From a virus, in the IMG/VR virus record IMGVR_UViG_3300037293_000085, positions 1 through 22,140 of that record: a DNA stretch of 22,140 nucleotides; one strand, given 5' to 3'. This document shows positions 1 through 7,939 of this stretch, one piece after another. The notes beneath the pieces were generated by a model. It was not told where the DNA came from, did no database searches, and worked only from the letters and a program-made list of their open reading frames with translations. The first letter of the stretch is position 1; each line of letters begins with the position of its first letter. The translations under genes were made by a program, and so were the position numbers.

Positions 1-352
1 CAAGACCCGCTTGCATTGCCACTAGATTGAAAGTTGCTGTTCCATCGGTTATGACTATGCTATTAGAGGTTCTGGTAGGTATAGATACATTTGTTCCAAC
101 TATAACATGAACTTGAGGTAAGCCCGTGTCTAAAAATAAATTAGATCTGGCTTGTTGCCTTTCTGTTGCATTTTTTTCATCTGCTGAATTATAATGAACT
201 GCGTTTGAATCATTACCGCTACCACCATTAGGATTACTGCCTGGTGGATTAACCGGAGGCAAAGGTTCGCCCTCAACCCCTGAAGGAATGGAAGGACTCA
301 CGCCAACCAAGGTTTTTCTGCTTCTGAATATTTTTACAGGTACATCTGCCAT
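1..352 (-). CDS. Putative tail fibre/tail-tip protein, N-terminal part (runs off window)
   Basis: An open frame starts with ATG at 352 and stays open to the window edge (about 117 residues), so the C-terminus is missing. It begins MADVPVKIFRSRKTL, followed by a Pro/Gly/Asn-rich linker at about residues 25-50. The stretch SADEKNATERQQARSNLFLD resembles the 'AxEKxxARxNLGL' segment common in phage fibre and collar proteins. A Ser/Thr-rich beta-like stretch follows. The start lies 2 nt after the stop of the upstream tail gene, so it is the next gene of the tail operon. Position after the tape measure and a large tail-tip protein supports a receptor-binding or fibre role. That function is inferred from position and composition; no enzymatic domain is visible. 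Confidence 0.6.
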   Translation of the reverse strand, partial: MADVPVKIFRSRKTLVGVSPSIPSGVEGEPLPPVNPPGSNPNGGSGNDSNAVHYNSADEKNATERQQARSNLFLDTGLPQVHVIVGTNVSIPTRTSNSIVITDGTATFNLVAMQAGL

Positions 353-354
353 AA

Positions 355-2775
355 CTACAATTCAAATAATTCAACTCTCCAACGATCCCGAAAGCAATCC
401 CAATTAACCGCAAGAACTAACCAATACTTTTCTTGGTACAAAACTGACTGATAAGGCCTAGGTTTTACGCGTTCTAAGGTTCCGATAATCCTGCGATTCC
501 TAATTCCTTTCAAGTTAGCTAATTCGATGCAAACTACATCCAACAAAGGCAATTCCTCAATACCATCTCTAGTCCATAACTCAGAAACTGCATCATTGTA
601 GTCTATTAATCTTATAGCTGAAGAACTCATATTAGTTTCTGAATCGCCTATAAACGTCTCAAAGTCAGGATGCACATAAGTATGCGGGCTATCTGTGACC
701 GCTCGACTTGAAATTTCAGATAATTGGAATGCGCTATTCTGCTCAATACTCAGTTTGAAATCGTCAAATGCAAGGCAAAATAAATGCCTTGGGCCTGCTG
801 TATTAATAAGTTGGTATAATCTAACCTCAAATTTACCAGTTTGAGGAACTACTACACCGCTAATCTTAACAATATTAAATTCATCTCTATTTGTTGCATC
901 AAATAAAATTATATTTTCAGTTGTACTAAAATCAAATACAAGCTCAGAAACCCGATAAAGGTAAAAATCTCCAATCTTTACCATGAACCCGACCTTATGA
1001 TCTCCGTAATTAGTAGCTGGTTCGGCAACTGGAACTGATAACAGCATAAACTTAAATGAGATGCTTACCTTATTCGCAAGCTCGTCTGCAATAATTAACG
1101 GCCTGCCTGCAATATCCTGGGTCAGGAATACAAAACTCAAATTAGGATCGTTTACACCCGCATTAGTTGTGGTTGTCCAAATTTGTAAGTAGTCTCCCGC
1201 TTGATCTGACTGATATTGAACCAAAGCAGTTTCACCATCGGGCCTCCTGTTTGGCTGACTTATTTCACGTGACTTTGAATAACCCCAATAGCGCAACCTG
1301 TAAACATCGCCTCCGATTGGAAGCCACTCATCAACTGCAAATTTAGCTTCATAAACCGCTCCCTCTGTCTGTACGAAAAGTTTTCCTAGTTTTAAAATTG
1401 AGGTGAAAGAAGTAAATACCCTTCGAGCTGTGCGCTGAGGTAAATTGATACTGCAATCAATAGTAAGATTATTATTAACAATCAAAGGACCATCTAAAGT
1501 AGCGTCTGATTTATAAGTAAAACCCAAAGATTGAGATTGATTTAGGTCCGGTGTTCTTACTATCCAAAACTCATCTTCGTACAAAAAAACCCGACATTGA
1601 AATGGATTTAAAATCCTTTCTAGTGTTTCTTTAACATACAGAAAATTATTTTCTACTGAGCCATTATTTGAAAACTTGACCACTTCGCCATCAGTAAAAA
1701 CTGAGTTATCAGGTGTTACAAATTGCTCAAATAATCCCTGATCCCGATCCATTCTTTTTTCGTGAATGTTGCAAATGATATTCACATCCCGAAACTCTTT
1801 ATACGATTGATTAAGCGACCCAACCAAAGCAGAACTAGCCGGATTATTTGCAATTATAGGCCAAATATTCCTTTGGCATCTAATAGATTCAAATCCCTTT
1901 ATCCCATCGGTAGCCGTGAATGTTTGTAGCTGCTTACCTGCTTTGTCCAATGTATCTAAGAAATCAGCATTTATGAAACCAGTCCAGAAAATAACACCCG
2001 CATCTTTTAAAACTACTTTCCAGTCCCGATTACCACCAATCAAAAATTCATCAAATTGATTCACCGTTCCTGCAATCGTAAAATCGACAGTTGACCCGAT
2101 AACCACGTCCAAAGGATCGGCTCCAAAATTTCCAAAACTGTAAAAAATAGATTCAACTTCCAATAAACTAGAATCTCCATCGTAACCATCCTTAAATATC
2201 TCAATACGAATACATCTTGCAGTTGTTCCTGTATTCTGCAAAAACTCAGAAAAGTATTTTAATTGATAGTTTGAAACAGGAGCCGAAGCACCCTCCGCCT
2301 CTAATGTTAAAATAGATGTTTGACTAGGCATTTGAAATGTAAATGATGCTAAACTTGAAATAAAATTTCCATTTAGCCTCCATAGATAATTAGACCATCC
2401 AGGATCCAAAATTACCGAAACATTAACCGTACTACCCGACGATAATGTGATCGGATTTAGTGAAGATGAGTTTATTAATATTGATCCTGAACCTTTTATG
2501 AAATCTGAAAATAGCTCATAGTCCTGAGCTAAAACCGTAAAAACTTCAACCTGCAACAATGAAGCTTCTGAAGGCATTAAAAATGAAAAAGATCCAACAC
2601 CAGAAATAAAGGAACCGTTTAAAGAAGATGTAATATTTGTAAACGAACCATTTGGAGTTATGATTACATTTACCGTAGATCCTTCTTCAATTAATTGGCC
2701 TTGAAAAGTGGATCCATTTATTTCAATAGATCCACTACCTGAAGTAAATTCATTATTAAGCTGATAAGTAGCCAT
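355..2775 (-). CDS. Large tail-tip/baseplate-like protein with two N-terminal beta repeats
   Basis: This 806-residue protein follows the tape measure gene with a TAATG overlap. Residues about 4-83 and 86-165 are a tandem duplication: each has GSGSI...GSTVNV...LNGxFIS...SFxFxMPS, resembling InlB-type divergent B-repeats, and a third copy starts at about 170 but diverges. From about 180 the protein has the look of Bacteroidota phage tail proteins with a hub-like beta domain: WKVVLKDAGVIFWTGFI (about 250) and TATDGIKGF (about 285). The C-terminal half is long and beta-rich with no recognised enzymatic motif. By position it should be part of the distal tail (tail-associated or baseplate hub) and contact the cell surface. 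The tail assignment is secure from context; the exact structural role is inferred. Confidence 0.75.
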   Translation of the reverse strand: MATYQLNNEFTSGSGSIEINGSTFQGQLIEEGSTVNVIITPNGSFTNITSSLNGSFISGVGSFSFLMPSEASLLQVEVFTVLAQDYELFSDFIKGSGSILINSSSLNPITLSSGSTVNVSVILDPGWSNYLWRLNGNFISSLASFTFQMPSQTSILTLEAEGASAPVSNYQLKYFSEFLQNTGTTARCIRIEIFKDGYDGDSSLLEVESIFYSFGNFGADPLDVVIGSTVDFTIAGTVNQFDEFLIGGNRDWKVVLKDAGVIFWTGFINADFLDTLDKAGKQLQTFTATDGIKGFESIRCQRNIWPIIANNPASSALVGSLNQSYKEFRDVNIICNIHEKRMDRDQGLFEQFVTPDNSVFTDGEVVKFSNNGSVENNFLYVKETLERILNPFQCRVFLYEDEFWIVRTPDLNQSQSLGFTYKSDATLDGPLIVNNNLTIDCSINLPQRTARRVFTSFTSILKLGKLFVQTEGAVYEAKFAVDEWLPIGGDVYRLRYWGYSKSREISQPNRRPDGETALVQYQSDQAGDYLQIWTTTTNAGVNDPNLSFVFLTQDIAGRPLIIADELANKVSISFKFMLLSVPVAEPATNYGDHKVGFMVKIGDFYLYRVSELVFDFSTTENIILFDATNRDEFNIVKISGVVVPQTGKFEVRLYQLINTAGPRHLFCLAFDDFKLSIEQNSAFQLSEISSRAVTDSPHTYVHPDFETFIGDSETNMSSSAIRLIDYNDAVSELWTRDGIEELPLLDVVCIELANLKGIRNRRIIGTLERVKPRPYQSVLYQEKYWLVLAVNWDCFRDRWRVELFEL

Positions 2776-4712
2776 TAATTTTTCCTGTTTTGTCCCTGTG
2801 CCAATGCAAACCCTATTGCCTCGCCTGTAATTTCTCCTACAACCTCAATTTTAAAAGACCTGAAAGGATCAAAAGAATTAGACCCGGATCCCGTGAACGA
2901 ACCGCCCGAACCGCCCGCGCCAACACCTGAAGAGCCCGAACCGCCACCTCCGCCAAATCCTCTATTTCCTATTGACCCAATCGCTCCAGATATTGCAATT
3001 AAGGCTATACCAGCAGCGATTGCAAGAGGAGCCGCTCCTATTGCCGTAAAAGGATTTGTTAATGCCAGTGATAATTTTGCAAATGACATACCCGCAAACC
3101 CAAAAGCAATTAATTGTTTCCCAAATTCGCCTAAAAAACCTGCAAACGAATTTATTAATGAGCTGCCAATCGCCTCAATAACATTACCGCCATTGGCAAG
3201 TGCCGCCCCGATCGCCAATGAAAAATTTTCAATAGAGTCAGGAACGTTATTCCTAAACGTATCAGTAATACTTGCCACCAATCCCTTAACTCTTTCTTCA
3301 AATGTTGGGATCTCTTTGTCTAAAACATCGGCATATCCTTCTAATAAATCTTTTATAAAAGCTTCAAAATCAATTACGTTTGGGAATATTTTTTCTAAAG
3401 AAAGACCCGGAGCACCCGCCACTGCCTTGGCTAGGTTTGCATTTGCTAGATTAAACTGAGCCGCAAAGTCTAATCCCGTTCCTGTTCCATCTATTTTTTT
3501 AGGACTAAAAGCAGCATTAAAATCTGTTTGGGCGATATTAGTAGTACTTACCGCTTTTGGCGCATTAGCTCTGAGTTTCTGAATCCTAGCTAAATTAGCG
3601 GCTGTTTTCGCTAGTTCGTCGTTTAGTTTTTGTTGCTCAGTGGTGAGGGGAACGGCCTTATTTGCTGTAATTAGCAGCTGAACACCGTAAGCCTCTATCG
3701 CATCTAGCGTGTCTAGTAATGCGATACTACCTTTACTAGAGCTTCCTGCCAATTCTCTGAAAGAAGCAGCCGTACCATCTACTGCTCTTTTAATAGCTTC
3801 CTGATTGGTTAATCCTGGTATTTTTTTTAATAGGGTTTGAATTAGTCCATCTATTTCATTCTTTGTTTCTTGGATTTCATCACCTAGTTGAATAGACTCA
3901 ACCTCTTTCTTTAGGTCCTTGACTCCCTTTATAGCCGATGTGGCAAGCGAAGTGAAATTATTTAACCAGTCTAAAGTAGCTACAAAGGCTCCCGATGTTT
4001 GGTTTCCTATTGCCAACTTAACACCATCAATATTATCTCCAAGATTAGACATTTTACCGCCCAAAGTTTCGGATATTTTAGCCATCGACCCCGAAACCCC
4101 CTCAGCATTACCGAGACCGACCACGTAACCCTGTAAAGCCTCAGCAGTATTTTTAACTTTTGTTTCAACGCCTTTGAAGGTGAATATTACGTTATCGCCT
4201 GACTTCTTGGCCCGTATTCCAAATTCCTTCAATCGCTCAAATTCCCCTACCTGAGCATCAATAACCGCCTCGGCTAACTGGTCAAATGATTTTCCCGTAC
4301 TGGATGCAAGATCTCCTAATTGCCTTAATTCCCCGATAGTCGGTTTGAATCCCTGATTTGCCAATTTTACGAAAGCCCCCGTTAATTCATCAACTGCAAA
4401 AGGAGTGACAGATGCAAACTTTGTAATTTGAGCTAATGCTAGTTGCGCTTCCGATTCACTGCCTAGCGTATTTGAAAGGATAGCCTCAAATTTCTGAAAC
4501 TTTGCAGTTGTGTCTAGCACTGCTTTGCCAAAACTAATTACGGCACCAATGGAAAAGGCAGCCGCAATTCCCGAAAGAGCGGAAACCGCCAACGCATTCA
4601 AACGACCAAAGCTTCGCCCTGTGTCCGATAGGTTTCGGTCCGTTTCTCTGAGCCGCCTAGTTAACTGGCTGGTGTTGGCTCCTATTTCTACGTCAATTCT
4701 AGGATTTGACAT
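2775..4712 (-). CDS. Tail tape measure protein
   Basis: At 645 residues this is a short tape measure protein, which sets tail length and is threaded through the tube. Residues about 85-190 carry the conserved tape measure domain (TPFAVDELTGAFVKLANQGF, then LGDLASSTGKSFDQLAEAV and FERLKEFGIRAKKSGDNVIF). A helical central part follows. Near residues 520-580 are hydrophobic segments (FGKQLIAFGFAGMSFAKLSL, LAIAAGIALIAISGAI) of the type thought to insert in the host membrane. A Gly/Ser-rich linker at about 585-615 precedes the short C-terminal tail. It overlaps the upstream chaperone-T-like frame by 14 nt and the downstream tail gene by 1 nt (TAATG). Using the usual rough 0.15 nm per residue, the tail would be near 100 nm. 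Confidence 0.93.
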   Translation of the reverse strand: MSNPRIDVEIGANTSQLTRRLRETDRNLSDTGRSFGRLNALAVSALSGIAAAFSIGAVISFGKAVLDTTAKFQKFEAILSNTLGSESEAQLALAQITKFASVTPFAVDELTGAFVKLANQGFKPTIGELRQLGDLASSTGKSFDQLAEAVIDAQVGEFERLKEFGIRAKKSGDNVIFTFKGVETKVKNTAEALQGYVVGLGNAEGVSGSMAKISETLGGKMSNLGDNIDGVKLAIGNQTSGAFVATLDWLNNFTSLATSAIKGVKDLKKEVESIQLGDEIQETKNEIDGLIQTLLKKIPGLTNQEAIKRAVDGTAASFRELAGSSSKGSIALLDTLDAIEAYGVQLLITANKAVPLTTEQQKLNDELAKTAANLARIQKLRANAPKAVSTTNIAQTDFNAAFSPKKIDGTGTGLDFAAQFNLANANLAKAVAGAPGLSLEKIFPNVIDFEAFIKDLLEGYADVLDKEIPTFEERVKGLVASITDTFRNNVPDSIENFSLAIGAALANGGNVIEAIGSSLINSFAGFLGEFGKQLIAFGFAGMSFAKLSLALTNPFTAIGAAPLAIAAGIALIAISGAIGSIGNRGFGGGGGSGSSGVGAGGSGGSFTGSGSNSFDPFRSFKIEVVGEITGEAIGFALAQGQNRKN

Positions 4713-4995
4713 TCTTGAATTTATTTACTGTTTCCAATGTTTTTCTAGCATTCTCGTAATCTTTGGGTTCTGACCAATTAATTTCCTCTTTCTCATCCCA
4801 AGAAAAAGGAATTTCTTTTGAAATATTATAAGACTTTGGAGCGTAAGGGGAAACCATTAGCCCTACAAATCTCCTGTCAAGTTCCATTTTTTCTTTTATG
4901 TCGATTTCATGACCGTAGACCAACATATCAATTTCAGAATTTGACAAAATAAAAAGGTCTTGATAAGGGATTTTTAACCGCCCAACCAAGACCAT
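4699..4995 (-). CDS. Tail assembly chaperone, T-like part (expressed by -1 frameshift)
   Basis: This frame lies between tail tube/chaperone and tape measure genes, the position of gpT in lambda-type tails. The first ATG (4995) gives 98 residues, but the frame is open further upstream without a stop and meets the preceding gene at an A_AAA_AAG slippery heptamer at 5025-5031. The residues encoded before the ATG (VEINTIREYF) continue smoothly into MVLVGRLKIPYQDLFILS, and no clear ribosome binding site precedes 4995. The likely product is therefore a fusion of about 222 residues with the upstream gene rather than a separate protein. It contains LSNSEIDMLVYGHEID and an acidic C-terminus (SWDEKEEINWSEPKDY). 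It overlaps the tape measure start by 14 nt. Independent initiation at 4995 remains possible. Confidence 0.8.
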   Translation of the reverse strand: MVLVGRLKIPYQDLFILSNSEIDMLVYGHEIDIKEKMELDRRFVGLMVSPYAPKSYNISKEIPFSWDEKEEINWSEPKDYENARKTLETVNKFKNVKS

Positions 4996-5021
4996 AAAAT
5001 ATTCTCTAATTGTGTTTATTT

Positions 5022-5366
5022 CTACTTTTTTTTTGGAGTATTAGCAGTCTCATTTAATTGTTTAGTCAATTTATCAAGCTCCAAAACAATATTCATTTCA
5101 GCATCCAATAAATTACCCAAGTCTATAAATTCCTGCCCGTCTAAAAATAGCTGAAACTGATCTAAGCTATATTCTGCTTTTACAGAATCTTTTAGGCATC
5201 CCATCAAGTAGCATTTGTGAACTAATACGTGCCAATGTTTGTAAGTCATTCCCTTACTTATAATTTGAATCCAAGTTAATCCAAAATACGCCTCCCATTC
5301 ACCAATAGCCCCTTTATTGAGAAAAAAAGCAAGTTCGCCCAGTCCAGTTATGTTAAATCTAATCAT
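5022..5366 (-). CDS. Tail assembly chaperone, G-like protein
   Basis: This 114-residue protein follows the tail tube gene with a 2-nt gap and precedes the tape measure region, the place of the gpG-type tail assembly chaperone that coats the tape measure before tube polymerisation. It is mostly helical and has no recognisable enzyme motif. Its last codons are CCA AAA AAA AAG TAG, so it ends in PKKK on a 9-A run containing a zero-frame A_AAA_AAG heptamer immediately before the stop. A -1 slip there would fuse it to the 4699-4995 frame. The function is assigned from gene order plus the slippery site; the sequence itself shows no family I recognise. Confidence 0.82.
   Translation of the reverse strand: MIRFNITGLGELAFFLNKGAIGEWEAYFGLTWIQIISKGMTYKHWHVLVHKCYLMGCLKDSVKAEYSLDQFQLFLDGQEFIDLGNLLDAEMNIVLELDKLTKQLNETANTPKKK
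5025..5034 (-). promoter_or_regulatory. Programmed -1 ribosomal frameshift site (A_AAA_AAG)
   Basis: On the minus strand nine A residues (5034-5026) are followed by G (5025) and then the stop TAG (5024-5022). In the frame of the upstream gene the last codons are AAA AAG, giving the heptamer A AAA AAG. A one-base slip gives AAA then GTA GAA ATA AAC and enters the 4699-4995 frame with ten sense codons before its first ATG (5025 and 4995 are 30 nt apart, the same frame). This matches the layout of G/GT tail chaperone frameshifts. No obvious stimulatory hairpin was identified downstream by eye. Confidence 0.82.
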
Positions 5367-5368
5367 AA

Positions 5369-5782
5369 TTAAGATGCTGTTACGACCTCTGGAACACCTG
5401 AAATATCAAAGGTTCCCGAAAATGTGATTTGTGTGTTTCGTTCCGCTGTAAGCTCCAAAGCATTTAGCTGAGAATCGAAAAGGAAATACTTTTGACCCAC
5501 TGTTTTGTCTCCAAAGATAGTAGTAAAAACTTTTCCTAAATCGTCGTACAAATCGAAATAGGAATAAGCTATAGCCGGATCGTTGCCAAAATCAATATCT
5601 CCAGTAAAGGCAAAAGAACCGGACTTATCTCCACCTTCAAGCCTTACGCCCCAATCTCCAGAGCAGTTGTTTCGTACTGTAATACCTTCATTAGTCAACG
5701 ATAGCGAACCCGAAACCTGACAAACCACAGGCAAGCCCCTCCACTGAAATACAAAAGATTTACCTAATTTGTGTGTTGCCAT
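5369..5782 (-). CDS. Major tail tube protein
   Basis: This 137-residue protein starts MATHKLGKSFVFQWRGLPV and is beta-rich throughout, with FAFTGDIDFGNDPAI, YFLFDSQLNALELTAE and FSGTFDISGVPEV. Small tail tube proteins of long-tailed phages have this size and pattern, with a final beta strand ending in 'SGTFxxxG'. It lies between the tail terminator gene (9 nt upstream) and the assembly chaperones, which is the canonical position. It would form the stacked hexameric rings of the tail tube. The assignment combines composition and gene order; no single diagnostic motif was used. Confidence 0.82.
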   Translation of the reverse strand: MATHKLGKSFVFQWRGLPVVCQVSGSLSLTNEGITVRNNCSGDWGVRLEGGDKSGSFAFTGDIDFGNDPAIAYSYFDLYDDLGKVFTTIFGDKTVGQKYFLFDSQLNALELTAERNTQITFSGTFDISGVPEVVTAS

Positions 5783-5791
5783 GATAAATTT

Positions 5792-6250
5792 CTATGATTG
5801 AATAATAATATGACTAAATGTAATTCTTTTTCTGAATACTACCAAAGATTGACCGGGTTCAACAAAAGAAGTGCTGGCCACCTTGGTAGTCGATAGCACC
5901 TGAATAACCGAGTTATCAATATTAATTGATTGACCGTTTAGGAGATTTACCTGTGTTTGGATATTATCAGAAATCATTTCGCTTGCAAGTCTAGATCCTG
6001 ACCCGTTCGGAAACTTTGTAATTATATCGAGCGATATTGTTGCGGTTTGCCTGAATGTTGAAAAGTTGTTAGAAGTCTCGACCTCATTTTGATCTGTAAT
6101 TAGAACATAAGCCTGACTGGCCCGATAGGTTGCCGTTTGCTGATTTGGGTTTACCATTTCGTCCAAAACAGGAATCGTAACACCCTCCAATACTAATGGA
6201 TTAAGTAATTCCAAGTAAGCAAGCCTTAGCAGGTTTGAAACTTCTTTCAT
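5792..6250 (-). CDS. Tail terminator/tail completion protein
   Basis: This 152-residue protein lies between the gp10-like neck gene and the tail tube gene, where long-tailed phages encode the tail terminator that caps the tube. It opens with a helix (VSNLLRLAYLELLNPLVLEG) followed by a PVLDEMV strand. The central region, with YVLITDQNEVETSNNFSTF and TATISLDIITKF, resembles the alternating strands of DUF3168-type terminators. It starts 2 nt after the upstream stop. The call is from gene order and fold-like pattern rather than from a conserved catalytic motif. Confidence 0.7.
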   Translation of the reverse strand: MKEVSNLLRLAYLELLNPLVLEGVTIPVLDEMVNPNQQTATYRASQAYVLITDQNEVETSNNFSTFRQTATISLDIITKFPNGSGSRLASEMISDNIQTQVNLLNGQSINIDNSVIQVLSTTKVASTSFVEPGQSLVVFRKRITFSHIIIQS

Positions 6251-6252
6251 AA

Positions 6253-6735
6253 TTATCTAATAGCGTTTGCAATATTAGTGTTCAAATCAGAAACTAAATT
6301 AGCTGTATTTCTAATCCATGCAGGAAATAAAAACGGCCTCCCTCTCAATGTCCCTAAACCGTTCTTGAAAAACGTCATCGCAATGGCCCGCATTTCTGAA
6401 GTATAGCCCGGACCATTCAATATTTGTACCGCACTTTGTCCAGTGCCAAATTCCGCATACGCGTCAAAATCCTGTGTACCTTGAATACCGATTACAAATG
6501 TAAGCCCATTGTTTGAGGCTACCTTGTCAATACGCTGCTTTAGATTTAGAACGATTCTATCGACTTCTGAATCCAAAGAGGTTCCGGAAAGACTTCGTGG
6601 AGCTGCGTTTTTTGCCTCAAAATCAATAGCTGAAGCTGTTGAGGCCAAGGTTCTTTTTGCTGCATCGATGGCAAGTGCCCCTCTGTTATTAATATCCCGC
6701 AAAGCTGCATTTAACCCTATAACCCGAACTGACAT
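6253..6735 (-). CDS. HK97 gp10-like neck (head-tail) protein
   Basis: This 160-residue protein has the hallmarks of the HK97 gp10 family: an N-terminal helix after a short strand (LNAALRDINNRGALAIDAAK), a central region with DFDAYAEFGTGQSAVQIL, and the C-terminal signature LRGRPFLFPAWIRNTANLV, matching the 'YAxxxExGT ... RPFLxPA' pattern. Members sit between the head closure protein and the tail terminator, as here (2 nt from each neighbour). The product is needed for joining heads to tails. Length is typical for the family. Confidence 0.85.
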   Translation of the reverse strand: MSVRVIGLNAALRDINNRGALAIDAAKRTLASTASAIDFEAKNAAPRSLSGTSLDSEVDRIVLNLKQRIDKVASNNGLTFVIGIQGTQDFDAYAEFGTGQSAVQILNGPGYTSEMRAIAMTFFKNGLGTLRGRPFLFPAWIRNTANLVSDLNTNIANAIR

Positions 6736-6737
6736 AA

Positions 6738-7061
6738 TTATAATGTTGATCCTGTAATGATATATTCCCGATGTTGTCGCTCATCATTTTCCTGAATTGA
6801 CTTTATTTGAATATCCTTACCCTTATACGTTATTCTCATTGCAATAGTTGGAGTGAATGAATTTCTGTATTGAATCCTAAAGGTATAAATTAAGGGTAGC
6901 TCCATTTGCCCAGCCTCAGTGATATTGAAAGCCTTTGTAATCTTAACCGCTGCAAAGGTTGTGATCAGATTTACGAAATTAGGAACCGTACCGCCAAACC
7001 CATCAGAAATATTCTGGAATGACTTGAAATTAATCTTTTGGTCGTAGCTGCCTGATTTCAT
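6738..7061 (-). CDS. Head closure/head-tail joining protein (SPP1 gp16-like)
   Basis: This 107-residue beta protein shows the pattern of the Phage_H_T_join family: YDQKINFKSFQNISDGFGGT near the N-terminus, then FAAVKITKAFN, FRIQYRNSFTPTIAMRITYK, GKDIQIKSIQENDERQHRE and a final ITGSTL strand. Proteins of this family form the ring that closes the portal-connector channel and binds the tail. The start overlaps the upstream connector gene by 4 nt (ATGA), indicating coupling, and the gene is followed 2 nt later by the gp10-like gene. Confidence 0.85.
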   Translation of the reverse strand: MKSGSYDQKINFKSFQNISDGFGGTVPNFVNLITTFAAVKITKAFNITEAGQMELPLIYTFRIQYRNSFTPTIAMRITYKGKDIQIKSIQENDERQHREYIITGSTL

Positions 7062-7501
7062 CCTATAAATGAGTGTCTATACTTGTTTTCCTTATTGATC
7101 GAGCTGTTTACAGTCATATTTATTGCCTGTGTAGTTCCGTTTTCACGATAGCTGTAACCGGTAGCAACTCGCATTAGAATCGCTAGTTTAAGGTCAGCAG
7201 GCAAAAAAGAATATCCAGCTTCATACCTATAATCCTTGTTGTCGTCTTCTTTGTCCCAAGATTTAGGCTCTACATAAGGCAATATTGGGTATATCTTCTC
7301 ATGATCTGTATTGCCTGTTATCTGAATAGTTTTCAGTCCGTAGGCTCTTCCTGTGTAGCTCTCGGACTCAGATCGTGCTGCAATTATGAGTAAACTAATA
7401 AGCGAATCCCAATCGGGATAATCTATCTGTAAGAAAGATTTAGCCTCCTCTAAACTTACAGGTTCGTTTGCTAGATCTGTTATTACTTCAATTTGTAGCA
7501 T
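7058..7501 (-). CDS. Head-tail connector protein (HK97 gp6/phiE125 gp8-like)
   Basis: This 147-residue helical protein begins with LANEPVSLEEAKSFLQIDYP followed by DWDSLISLLIIAARSESESYTGRAY, the typical 'vsLeeaK.hLrid...D.lI..li.aAr..vE.yTgR' start of gp6-like connectors. The later PADLKLAILMRVATGYSYRE corresponds to the usual C-terminal helix ('P..lk.Ail.l...lY..R'). It forms the ring that docks under the portal. It overlaps the head closure gene by 4 nt. A DUF551 gene separates it from the capsid gene, where a connector would normally follow directly. Confidence 0.9.
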   Translation of the reverse strand: MLQIEVITDLANEPVSLEEAKSFLQIDYPDWDSLISLLIIAARSESESYTGRAYGLKTIQITGNTDHEKIYPILPYVEPKSWDKEDDNKDYRYEAGYSFLPADLKLAILMRVATGYSYRENGTTQAINMTVNSSINKENKYRHSFIG

Positions 7502-7531
7502 AGTTGAGCTATTTTGGTTTGGTAAATATAC

Positions 7532-7852
7532 TTATTTTTTTGGAGCTTCTGGTAGAGGCATCCAATGAGTGACTCCTGAAGCTCTTTCAGGAAACTCACC
7601 ATGCCACCAAAAACCACTAATCGAATAGTAAACAATACCGCCATAAACAGAATTATCATCAAAACAAGCTGTAACCATTTCTTTGTCTTTAGGCGGATTA
7701 TCAATGGTGATCCATCCATCCAAAACAACTGTATCGATAGCGATTCCTAAATCTGTTGGATTAACCATTCTTTTTGATTCTCCTAGTTCACCATCAAATC
7801 GCCTCCATTCATTGTGCTCAACTAATATCTCTTTTGCTTCTTTAATAGTCAT
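7532..7852 (-). CDS. DUF551-containing phage accessory protein
   Basis: This 106-residue protein ends in a DUF551-like domain: WITIDNPPKDKEMVTACFDD, then GGIVYYSISGFWWHGEFPE and THWMPLPEAPKK, matching the 'W...PP....V......G.W.......THWMPLPE.P' pattern. Its N-terminus (EHNEWRRFDGELGES, then NPTDLGIAIDTVV) is a second motif common in phage early genes of unknown function. It starts at ATG 7852 preceded by AAGAGCGAT, a pre-start motif shared with three other accessory genes here. It lies between the capsid and connector genes and is preceded by an intrinsic terminator, so it looks like an inserted accessory (moron-like) gene rather than a structural one. Biochemical function is unknown. Confidence 0.82.
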   Translation of the reverse strand: MTIKEAKEILVEHNEWRRFDGELGESKRMVNPTDLGIAIDTVVLDGWITIDNPPKDKEMVTACFDDNSVYGGIVYYSISGFWWHGEFPERASGVTHWMPLPEAPKK

Positions 7853-7886
7853 ATCGCTCTTTAGTTTAATTACCTATAAATATACC

Positions 7887-7916
7887 AAAAAAAAAGCCCC
7901 CGATTTCTCAGAGGCT
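7887..7916 (-). terminator. Intrinsic terminator after the capsid gene
   Basis: On the minus strand the arms AGCCTCTGA and TCGGGGGCT form a 9-bp stem with two U-G pairs closed by a GAAA tetraloop, followed by nine U (7895-7887). It starts 24 nt past the capsid stop codon, separating head genes from the DUF551 gene and the connector/tail genes. A weak -7-like TATATTTA lies just downstream (7884-7877). Confidence 0.88.
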
Positions 7917-7939
7917 CCCAATCTATTTTTTGCTCAATA

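Noticed and set aside
2893-3459. 188-residue plus-strand frame, rich in Pro at the start
   Set aside because: It is the antisense of the Gly-rich C-terminus and following part of the tape measure gene; the Pro-rich start mirrors GGN codons. No independent ribosome site or neighbours on that strand.
7483-7728. 81-residue minus-strand frame overlapping the DUF551 gene
   Set aside because: Composition is Leu/Ile/Lys-rich with no family pattern, and it shares the DNA of the DUF551 coding frame, which has a clear conserved domain.
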